A DNA stretch of 64,000 nt from positions 124,001 through 188,000 of the forward strand of contig NZ_LZSU01000017.1 of NCBI RefSeq assembly GCF_001665575.1, read 5' to 3'. Made by a program: the position numbers and the translations under genes. The notes beneath the pieces were generated by a model that did no database searches, was not told where the DNA came from, and worked only from the letters and a program-made list of their open reading frames with translations. Source of the DNA: Mycobacterium sp. 852013-51886_SCH5428379 (lineage in GTDB: Bacteria; Actinomycetota; Actinomycetes; Mycobacteriales; Mycobacteriaceae). Shown one piece after another: positions 53,893-61,325 of the stretch. Each line of letters opens with the position of its first letter. Positions within the stretch are counted from its first letter, which is position 1.

Positions 53893-54654
53893 ATGGCGGA
53901 GAGATCGGGCGGCGTGCAGTCGGTCGAGCGTGCATTCGAACTGATGGAATTGATCGGACGGGCGGGAGGGGAGTGCTCGCTGACGGAGTTGTCGGCAGAG
54001 TCACCGTTGCCGCCGCCGACGATCCACCGTCTGTTGCGCACGCTGGTCGGCCTTGGCTACGTGCGCCAACTTCCGAACCGCCGGTACGCTCTGGGCCCCA
54101 GGTTGATTCGACTTGGCGAAGTCGCGAACCGCCAGTTGGGCGCCGTTGCCGGTCCGGTGCTGCAATCGCTGGTCGATGAACTTTCAGAGACGGCGAGTCT
54201 CGCGGTGCTCGACGGTGACATGGTGATCTACACCGGGCAGGTGCCGTCTACACAGATGATGCGGGCCAACAATGAGGTCGGCAAGCGCGTCGGTCTGCAC
54301 ACGTCGGGCGTGGGCAAGGCCGTCTTGGCTGAATTGGACGATGCTCGGGTTCTGAAACTGGTTACGCAGTCCGGACTTCCGGCACCGACGGACAACAGCG
54401 CGTCAACCCTTTCCGCAGTGTTCGCGAACGTCGAGCGCGTGCGCGCCGACGGCTACGCCATCGACGATGAAGAGTGCGAGATCGGTGTTCGCTCCGTCGC
54501 AATGGCGGTACCGGGCGCTCCGACTCCGATGGCGATCGGCATTTCCGGCCCGTCGGCTCATATGGGCAAGGATTTGATCGCGCGCGCCGTTCCCGCGCTG
54601 AGAACGGCGACCGGTGTGATCTCTGAAGCGTTGATCGGGGCGAAGGAGGTGTAA
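53893..54654 (+). CDS. IclR-family regulator of the allantoin module
   Basis: A 253-residue regulator. The N-terminal winged HTH reads GVQSVERAFELMELIGRAGG, then SLTELSAESPLPPPTIHRLLRTLVGLG. The IclR effector domain shows VGLHTSGVGKAVLAEL, YAIDDEECEIGVRSVAMAVP and PMAIGISGP. ATG 53893 has AGGAG eight bases upstream; ATG 53860 is longer without one. It is divergent from the CitE-like gene, and dyads in this and other module promoters suggest it is the shared regulator, with an allantoin metabolite as effector (inference). Confidence 0.87.
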   Translation: MAERSGGVQSVERAFELMELIGRAGGECSLTELSAESPLPPPTIHRLLRTLVGLGYVRQLPNRRYALGPRLIRLGEVANRQLGAVAGPVLQSLVDELSETASLAVLDGDMVIYTGQVPSTQMMRANNEVGKRVGLHTSGVGKAVLAELDDARVLKLVTQSGLPAPTDNSASTLSAVFANVERVRADGYAIDDEECEIGVRSVAMAVPGAPTPMAIGISGPSAHMGKDLIARAVPALRTATGVISEALIGAKEV

Positions 54655-54768
54655 TGGCCGTTCGCAGGTCCATCGAAATGCCGTGAGTGCGCGGCGGGAC
54701 GACGGCCCGGCGACATCGTCCTGACGAGCACTTTCAGCCGCGCAAACGCGACCGTTAGGGTGTCCGGC

Positions 54769-56070
54769 ATGACCGGACAGCTCGACGCCACCCATCCAGA
54801 CCTTGTCACCGTCGAGGTGCCGACGCACTGGTACAACCTGGCGGCCGAGCTGGACGAGCCGATACCCCCCCACCTGCACCCCGGCACCAAAGAACCGGTC
54901 GGCCCGGATGACCTCGCGCCGCTGTTCGCCAGCGGGTTGATCGCGCAGGAGGTGGCCACCGAGACGTACATCGAAATCCCCGACCCGGTGCGGGAGATCT
55001 ACACGATGTGGCGTCCGGCGCCGCTGATCCGCGCGCGGCGCTTCGAGGAGGCGCTGAACACCGGGGCCCGCATCTACGTGAAGTACGAGGGTGTCAGTCC
55101 GGTGGGCAGTCACAAGACGAACTCCGCGGTCGCGCAGGCGTATTACAACTCCGTCGACGGCGTCCGGAAGCTGACCACCGAGACCGGCGCCGGACAGTGG
55201 GGGAGCGCGCTGTCGTTCGCGGGGGCGCAGTTCGGCCTCGAGGTCGAGGTGTGGCAGGTCCGCGCCTCCTACGATTCCAAGCCCTATCGCGGGCATCTGA
55301 TGCGGACCTACGGCGGCACGGTGCACTCGAGCCCGTCGACGCTCACCGCGTCGGGCCGCGCCATCCTGGCCAAGGATCCGAACACCACCGGCAGCCTCGG
55401 CATGGCGGTCAGCGAGGCGGTCGAGGTGGCCGCGGCCGACCCCGAGGCCCGCTACGCACTCGGCAGCGTGCTCAACCACGTGGTGCTGCATCAAACCGTC
55501 ATCGGCCAGGAGGCCGTCGCGCAGCTGGCGTTGGTGGAACCGGACGGCGCCGACATCGTATTCGGTTGCGCCGGGGGCGGTTCCAATCTCGCCGGGCTGT
55601 CTTTCCCGTTCCTGCGGGAGAAGATCCACGGCCGGTCGAACCCGCGGGTCGTGGCCGCCGAGCCGGCCGCGTGCCCGTCGATCACCGAAGGGGAATATCG
55701 CTACGACCATGGCGACGTGGCCGGGTTGACCCCGTTGCTCAAGATGCACACGCTGGGGATGGACTTCGTGCCGGATCCGATCCACGCCGGCGGGCTGCGC
55801 TACCACGGGATGGCGCCGGCGCTCAGCCACACCGTTGAGCTCGGTCTGGTCGAGGGCGTGGCGGTCACGCAGCTCGACGCGTTCGCCGCCGGGGTGCAGT
55901 TCGCGCGGACCCAGGGCATCGTGCCGGCGCCGGAGTCGACGCATGCCATCGCAGCGGCGGCCAAGCATGTCGCCGACGACCCGCGTGAGCAGGTCGTGGT
56001 GATCGGGCTGTCCGGGCACGGCCAGCTGGACCTGCCGGCCTATGCGGCCCACCTCGACGGGAAGCTCTGA
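54769..56070 (+). CDS. trpB: TrpB2-type tryptophan synthase beta subunit
   Basis: A PLP enzyme of about 433 residues. The long N-terminus with TVEVPTHWYNLAAELDEPIP, the PLP-lysine segment EGVSPVGSHKTNSA, ETGAGQWGSALSFAGAQFGL, the phosphate-binding GCAGGGSNLAGL and LSGHGQLDLPAY mark the TrpB2 branch. TrpB2 proteins often act without TrpA, making tryptophan from indole and serine. No trpA is adjacent. ATG 54769 is the start; GTG 54760 is an alternative. Not obviously linked to the allantoin genes. Confidence 0.87.
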   Translation: MTGQLDATHPDLVTVEVPTHWYNLAAELDEPIPPHLHPGTKEPVGPDDLAPLFASGLIAQEVATETYIEIPDPVREIYTMWRPAPLIRARRFEEALNTGARIYVKYEGVSPVGSHKTNSAVAQAYYNSVDGVRKLTTETGAGQWGSALSFAGAQFGLEVEVWQVRASYDSKPYRGHLMRTYGGTVHSSPSTLTASGRAILAKDPNTTGSLGMAVSEAVEVAAADPEARYALGSVLNHVVLHQTVIGQEAVAQLALVEPDGADIVFGCAGGGSNLAGLSFPFLREKIHGRSNPRVVAAEPAACPSITEGEYRYDHGDVAGLTPLLKMHTLGMDFVPDPIHAGGLRYHGMAPALSHTVELGLVEGVAVTQLDAFAAGVQFARTQGIVPAPESTHAIAAAAKHVADDPREQVVVIGLSGHGQLDLPAYAAHLDGKL

Positions 56071-56131
56071 GTAGGCGGCTTGTGAGCGCCACTATCCTCG
56101 ACATCAGGAGTTCCTCGAGGAGGTGAGCCCC

Positions 56132-56671
56132 GTGTTCCGTCTGCGGTCGCGCGACCAGTCGGTGGAGGCGACCCTCAGACAGATCGAACACCGGGTCCTC
56201 GACGACGTATATCTGCCGCTGTGGGCACGACGCGCGGCGTGGGTGGCGACCACGGTGCTGATCATCACCGGGACCACCGCATGGGTCGGAGGAGCGGGCT
56301 TGCCTCTGGCAGCAGCCACGCTGGGCTTCGGCGCCGCGCTCTGTTCGATCACGTCGTTGTGGCGTCGCCGGTTCCGGTGGTGCGTCGCGGCGGCTTACTT
56401 GTCCGGGGTGTCGACGGTCGCGGGCGTCGGCGCGTTCTGGTGGTCACGGACTGGCTCGGCGAGCCCGATCCTCACGACATCGACGGTTGTGGCTGCGGTG
56501 GCCGCGTCGACGCTCACGGCGGTATGGGTCTCGGTGGCGATCACCCCGGTGTCCGATTCGCACCCAAACATGCGCAAGCCCGCCAAGCGCAGGTGGGGCG
56601 TCCATGAGAGCGGCGAAACGATCACCTGGCCGCCACCGAGCGCTGGGCCGCACCGTCCCGATCGGATGTAG
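56132..56671 (+). CDS. Hypothetical membrane protein
   Basis: Not recognised. About 179 residues with a soluble N-terminal helix (RSRDQSVEATLRQIEHRVLD) and four hydrophobic segments, including AAWVATTVLIITGTTAWV and LTTSTVVAAVAASTLTAVWV. It ends in a Pro/His-rich tail. The GTG at 56132 lies at a proper distance from GAGGAGG; GTG 56123 is too close to it. Function unknown. Confidence 0.62.
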   Translation: MFRLRSRDQSVEATLRQIEHRVLDDVYLPLWARRAAWVATTVLIITGTTAWVGGAGLPLAAATLGFGAALCSITSLWRRRFRWCVAAAYLSGVSTVAGVGAFWWSRTGSASPILTTSTVVAAVAASTLTAVWVSVAITPVSDSHPNMRKPAKRRWGVHESGETITWPPPSAGPHRPDRM

Positions 56672-56868
56672 CTCGTCGGCGTAGGCCACAGCCCAATCGA
56701 TTTCGCCGAAGGCCTGATTTCGGCCGTCGCCGACGATTGTGTCCAGATTTCATATCAAAGGTTCGCTCGACGTTCATTTGAACATCTCGACCGGACCAGT
56801 TCCAGCTGGGGTTTATAGGGTGCGCGCGGAGTCGGCCGCTCCGTGTGACGCGGGATGCGACGATTCCT

Positions 56869-57789
56869 TCAGTCCAGCAACGTAAGTCCGATGTCCCACA
56901 GGCGTGCAGCATTGTTGCGGTCAAGGGCGTACGGAGCAACGCCTCCGCTGAAGTCGTTCGGTCGCTTCGCGACGACCGGTGCTTCGTTGCAGTCTTCGAA
57001 GTAGCGACCACCGATTCCTTCGAGCAGCGGTGACGCCGCCAAAAGTACTGAGGTTGCCGCCCCCTGCTCGACGGTCTTGCGGCGGTCGACGGGGGTCTGC
57101 AAGCCACCGGTGTGCTTCTGTAGGTTGGTCGCGATCGCACCCGGATTGAGCGCGTTGCCGAAAATCAGATCGCCTCCCCAGTGTTCGGTCACACCGACCG
57201 CGAGGAGCACATCGGCTGTCTTGGACTGTCCGTACGCCGTCCAGGGATCGTATGGCCTGAACTGATAGTCGAGGTCATCGAAAACCACGGGTGAGAACAA
57301 ATGTCCACTGGAGCTGACCGATACGACACGCGCTCCACCGGCGGAGCTCAGCGCGGGGTAGAGCAACAGTGTCAGGGCGAAATGGCCGAGATAGTTGGTG
57401 GCGAACTGTAGCTCGCGTCCCTCCGGAGTTCGGGTCAATTCCGGCAGCGCCATGATGCCGGCGTTGTTGATCAACATATGAACCGGTTCGGATGCAAATC
57501 GGTCGGCGAAGTTGCGGATAGACGTGGGATCGGCGACGTCGAGGAGGGCCGGTATGACCGCGTCGTTTCCCGTGGACACCGCAATCTGGGCGGCGATCCG
57601 ACGGCCGGCATCGAGCCTGCGGGCGCCAAGGACGACGGTAGCGCCGGCCGCTGCCAGGGCGCGCGCTGTCTCCACGCCGATGCCGGAGGTGGCGCCGGTG
57701 ACGATGGCGCGGCGTCCGGCGAGGTCGAGGCCTGCAAGGACCTCGGCGGCGGTCGAGGTGAACCCGAACGGAGTGGTGAGCAGTGTCAT
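56869..57789 (-). CDS. Short-chain dehydrogenase/reductase
   Basis: A classical/extended SDR of 306 residues, resembling retinol-dehydrogenase-like SDRs. The cofactor motif TGATSGIGVETARALAAAG, NNAG, and the catalytic Ser (VSVSSSGHLF) and Y-x-x-x-K (YGQSKTADVL) are all present. GARRLDAGRRIA after strand 2 suggests NADP(H). It is the third gene of an operon with the isochorismatase-type hydrolase, with a four-base overlap. Substrate unknown. Confidence 0.85.
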   Translation of the reverse strand: MTLLTTPFGFTSTAAEVLAGLDLAGRRAIVTGATSGIGVETARALAAAGATVVLGARRLDAGRRIAAQIAVSTGNDAVIPALLDVADPTSIRNFADRFASEPVHMLINNAGIMALPELTRTPEGRELQFATNYLGHFALTLLLYPALSSAGGARVVSVSSSGHLFSPVVFDDLDYQFRPYDPWTAYGQSKTADVLLAVGVTEHWGGDLIFGNALNPGAIATNLQKHTGGLQTPVDRRKTVEQGAATSVLLAASPLLEGIGGRYFEDCNEAPVVAKRPNDFSGGVAPYALDRNNAARLWDIGLTLLD

Positions 57790-58469
57790 CGAGTGCCAGT
57801 GTTGCTTGCCGGCGGCGTCGCTGCGCGCATCGCGTCGACGACATCGTCGGTCCAGACGACTCCGTGGGCGAGGAAGGCATAGTTGACGAGCGCGGCCTGG
57901 TAGCCGTCACCCCATTCGGGGTGGCGGGGCCCCGCAATGGCGTCGCGGACGACATAGACTTCGAAGCCTTGTTCGAGAAGGTCGCGGAGGTGCGATTCGA
58001 CGCACATGTTGGCGAGCATTCCGCCCAGAAGAACTTTGTTGATGCGTCGTTTCCGGAGTTGCAGGACGAGGTCGTTGGTCTGTGATCCGAACACCTTGTG
58101 CGGACTGACGACGACAGTGCGTGGGTCCTCGATGTAGGGCTTGAACTCCTCGAGCCAGTCGGCGCCGGAGCCGAGTAGGCCGTCCAGGTTCAGTGGGCCT
58201 GGTCGGTCGAAGGTGCGGGTACGCAGTTCGTCGGCTTCCAGTGCACCGTTGAACAGCCAGCGGTGATCGGTGGGGTAGAAGTAGTGCGGTGAGATGAACA
58301 TCCCGAACGACGAGGCTTGCGCGGCTTCGAAGATGGCGAGCATGTGTGCGACGGTGTTGTTCTCGGTGACACTGGCTCCGGTTGCTGCCCAATTGATTCC
58401 GGTTGGACTCAGGACGTCGTTTTGTGGATCGATGAATACCACGGCGGTGTCGATTTGGTTCCACTTCAT
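57786..58469 (-). CDS. Isochorismatase-family cysteine hydrolase
   Basis: A 227-residue hydrolase. The catalytic triad is visible: Asp in VVFIDPQNDVL, Lys in RRINKVLLGGMLANMCVES region, and Cys in ANMCVES. Family members hydrolyse isochorismate, nicotinamide or N-carbamoyl compounds; this one's substrate is unknown. ATG 58469. It follows the frameshifted quinone oxidoreductase and overlaps the SDR start. Confidence 0.82.
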   Translation of the reverse strand: MKWNQIDTAVVFIDPQNDVLSPTGINWAATGASVTENNTVAHMLAIFEAAQASSFGMFISPHYFYPTDHRWLFNGALEADELRTRTFDRPGPLNLDGLLGSGADWLEEFKPYIEDPRTVVVSPHKVFGSQTNDLVLQLRKRRINKVLLGGMLANMCVESHLRDLLEQGFEVYVVRDAIAGPRHPEWGDGYQAALVNYAFLAHGVVWTDDVVDAMRAATPPASNTGTR

Positions 58470-58515
58470 CGGATAGCCCTTCTTCGTGTGTCGGGTGATG
58501 GGGCGTCAGGGCTGT

Positions 58516-59501
58516 CTAGAGGTTCGGCAGCACGATGACCTTCCCAGTGGAGGTGCCGTTCTCGACCAGTGTGTAGGCGTCGTTGACCTCGTCAAGGGGG
58601 AAGGCGGTCGAATGCAGCCGCGGGATCAGCCGTCCACTGTCAGCCAGAGCGGCGGCGTGGGCGAGGATGTGGCCATGGTGTTCGCGGCCGCGTCCTGTCA
58701 GCAAGGGCAATAGCGTGAACACGCCAGAGTAGGTGGCGCCCCGGAACGATAAGGGAGCCAGGCTGTGTGCGCCCCAGCCCAGCGCGCTGACGACGTGACC
58801 GGTGTAGCACTTGACGGCGGTGAACGAGGCATCCAATGCGGCACCGCCGACATTGTCGACGATGATGTCGAAGCCTTCGCCGCCGGTGTATTCCTCGACG
58901 TATTGATCAACGGTTTGATTTGTGTAGTCGATGGCGGTGCTCCTGTCTGACGGATCGTCTCGAGGCTGGCGGGATTGCCGCCCGTGGCGAAGACATGGGC
59001 GCCGCGCGCGAGGGCGAGTTGCACGGCGAGGAAACCGACCCCGCCTGCGCCCCCGTGGATGAGCACTTGCCGGCCGGTGGGGACGCCGGCGCGGTCGACG
59101 AGCCCTTCCCATGACGTGATGAACCCCAGCGGTCGGGCCGCAGCCTCTTCCATGCTCAATGCCGCGGGTTTGTGCGCGATCAACCGGGGATCGACGGCGA
59201 TCAGTTCGGCCAGCGACCCTGGCACGCCACCGATGCCGCCGGTCATGCCGAACACTTCGTCACCGACCCGGAACCGGTCGACGGCCCCGACGGCGTGAAC
59301 CACGCCGGCCATGTCGATACCGAGCACCGCCGGTGGTGCCATCTTCGCGTGTGCGCCCTCACCACGGCGGATCTTGGTGTCAAGCGGGTTCACCGCACTT
59401 GCTTCGACCCGAACGACGACCTCTGCGGGACCGGGCGTGGGATCGGGGAGTTCGTGAATCTGTAACGGACTGTTGTAAGCGGTCAGGACTGCAGCGCGCA
59501 T
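58516..59501 (-). pseudogene. NADPH:quinone-oxidoreductase-type gene with a -1 frameshift
   Basis: The N-terminal part (MRAAVLTAYNSPLQIHELPD, VLGIDMAGVV, IHGGAGGVGFLAVQLALARG up to ETIRQTGA) reads in one frame. The rest, from TAIDYTNQTVDQYVEEYTGG to GKVIVLPNL, reads in the next. One base is missing around 58935-58940 between TGA and TAIDY. The joined protein is a complete zinc-less MDR of about 328 residues. ATG 59501 has GAGGAG upstream. It may be a sequencing error or real decay. In the same frame, unrecognised sequence continues upstream (59502-~59760). Confidence 0.78.
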
Positions 59502-60813
59502 GGTGTCTCCTCGGGAGTCACTTGTCATCGTCATCCCAGCGGTGGATGCGCCGCGCGGTATCCGCTCGACCTTGGTCCGGGTGGTGGATCGGATAAGCGC
59601 CCGGTCGAGCACGTTGATCTCGCGGTGACCGATCCCGAGGGCCGCCGTGACCGAGTCGATGTCGCTGAGCGTGAATGTCAATGCCTCGAGCGCGTGGCCG
59701 TCGGACCGGAGCCGACCATGTTCGTGGGCCAGTACCCGACCCTCTCGGCGGTGCCAATTCATCACGTGATGATTTGATCGCCAACCGCCCACCGCCGCAG
59801 AGCGGAGGATCGTCAACACCCTCAACCGAACGACGCAATAGATCGACTGCATTGACGGGGGCGCTGAGAACGCGCGCGTCGGCGGCGCAGACTTCGAAAG
59901 CGCATCCACGTCCCGGGCGGCGGTCGCAACCGAACCTGGTAGCTCGACACCGTTGAGAAGCCGAGCGGCCCAGAACTATTCGTCACAGTGACGTATTGAG
60001 GCGAGCGGTGGTAGGTGGCGAAAGGGCGGTGGCCGGACGTCTCGGCGCGGTCGGACGTCGCGTGCTCAGCGCGGCAGATTCGATCAGCAAGGCGGCCGCC
60101 GCCGGCATGGATAGTGAACGACCTGGGCGGGTGGCACTGTCAGATAGTTCTGGAACGCAGGGCGAGAAGTCGGATAGCTCTCGGGTTTCCCGCATTACTC
60201 GCAACTAGTTCCGGATCGAACACCGGTGCGTAGCACCGGACGCTTCGCCACGACGTGGCTGCTCACCGAACTACCGATAAGCCACATTATGTCAATTAAA
60301 CCACTGCATATTTCATCAGATGAATCATCACCCGCCTACCCGTCAGCCACCGCTCCTCCCTCGGCTACTAGCCCGCCGGCGGATGTAATTTTGGACAATA
60401 TGCAGGGATCGAATATGCAGGGTTACCAGTAACTGCTCAATTCCATTGTAGGAACAGATCATTCGGCTGCTCTTCTTGTTGTCCGGTCTCTTGATGCGGC
60501 CAGTTCGTGCTGACCGCAGGGCAGCTGCCCCGGTCTGCCAACTCAATTGAGGAGGAGAGCATAAGGATTTTTTTCTCACTCGGGTCGGCAGTTCGCTGTA
60601 TTACGCCGTCAAATCAGCCGTTAACGGACACCGGCCTCGTGCGGCCATAGCCCTCCCGTCGTTCGTTCTTCCCGTGTTGCGATACTTCCCGGCAAAGGCC
60701 GTGCTCAGCGGGACTCGTGTCGGCTGCAGCGCCGGGTAATGCGCGAACTTGCTCGCTTCAGTGGCAGGTCGCGTCACGTCGCGGGTGCGGCCGGCAGGTA
60801 GATCCGGGTGTTG
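59502..60813. other. 1.3 kb without a credible gene; low-GC patch at about 60240-60480
   Basis: Only short or Arg-rich shadow frames are present. The minus frame upstream of the quinone oxidoreductase stays open for ~85 codons with coding-like composition (e.g. EALTFTLSDIDSVTAALGIG), but I recognise nothing in it. The stretch around 60240-60480 is clearly lower in GC than its surroundings. It contains two AATATGCAGGG copies (60397-60407, 60412-60422). CCGTTAACGG (60618-60627) is a 10-bp palindrome. No transposase or integrase remnant is recognised. Confidence 0.55.
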
Positions 60814-61272
60814 TCATTGCGAGATCGGCGCGGCGGCGCTGACCAGGCGGACATCCGTGCTGGCCGCCGCGGTACCGTCACGGTGCCGGAAGCCTGCGAT
60901 GACTGGCTCGCCATTGCTGTCGACGAATCGATACGGCGTGCCTTTGCTTCGGTCTGCGTGTTTGTAGCCCCACTGGCCGATTGCTCCAAGGACCACGACC
61001 AAGTCGCGACCGGATTGCGTCAACTCGTAACGGCTGCGGGTGCGGTCGCCCGGCTCGCGGTATTCCACGGTCTCCAGTACGCCGGCCGACACAAGTTCGG
61101 CCAGCCGGGCGCTGAGGATATCCGAGGCAATTCCTAACTGCTCCTTGAACTCCGAGAATCGGGTTCTGCCGAGGAATGCTTCGCGAATGATCAGCATCGA
61201 CCACCGCTGCCCGATGACCGCCATAGCGCGCGCGATAGGACAGGGATCGTCGGACCACGGATCGGTACGCAT
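60814..61272 (-). CDS. HxlR-family transcriptional regulator
   Basis: A winged-helix regulator of about 152 residues. CPIARAMAVIGQRWSMLIIREA is the HxlR N-terminal signature with the conserved Cys. The recognition part is RFSEFKEQLGIASDILSARLAELVSAGVLE, and the wing is SRYELTQSGRDL. The 30-residue C-terminal extension (NGEPVIAGFRHRDGTAAAST) is longer than the minimal HxlR domain. ATG 61272 is 53 bases from the divergent LuxR-type gene. Target not evident; HxlR proteins often sense aldehydes or quinones. Confidence 0.84.
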   Translation of the reverse strand: MRTDPWSDDPCPIARAMAVIGQRWSMLIIREAFLGRTRFSEFKEQLGIASDILSARLAELVSAGVLETVEYREPGDRTRSRYELTQSGRDLVVVLGAIGQWGYKHADRSKGTPYRFVDSNGEPVIAGFRHRDGTAAASTDVRLVSAAAPISQ

Positions 61273-61325
61273 CGCCACACCCTATCTGAGTTGGCATCTC
61301 CAATCCAGGGTGGTACCGTCGGCAC

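Noticed and set aside
54403..56052. A 549-residue open frame antisense to trpB.
   Set aside because: Shadow composition, no recognisable motif, and the TrpB2 protein is clearly coding on the other strand.
56672..56868. A tRNA or small RNA gene because of GGTTCG-like stretches.
   Set aside because: No cloverleaf can be formed and no acceptor stem is present.
59983..60208. Short frames of 70-73 residues on both strands.
   Set aside because: Low-complexity composition, no ribosome site, mutually antisense, no family resemblance.
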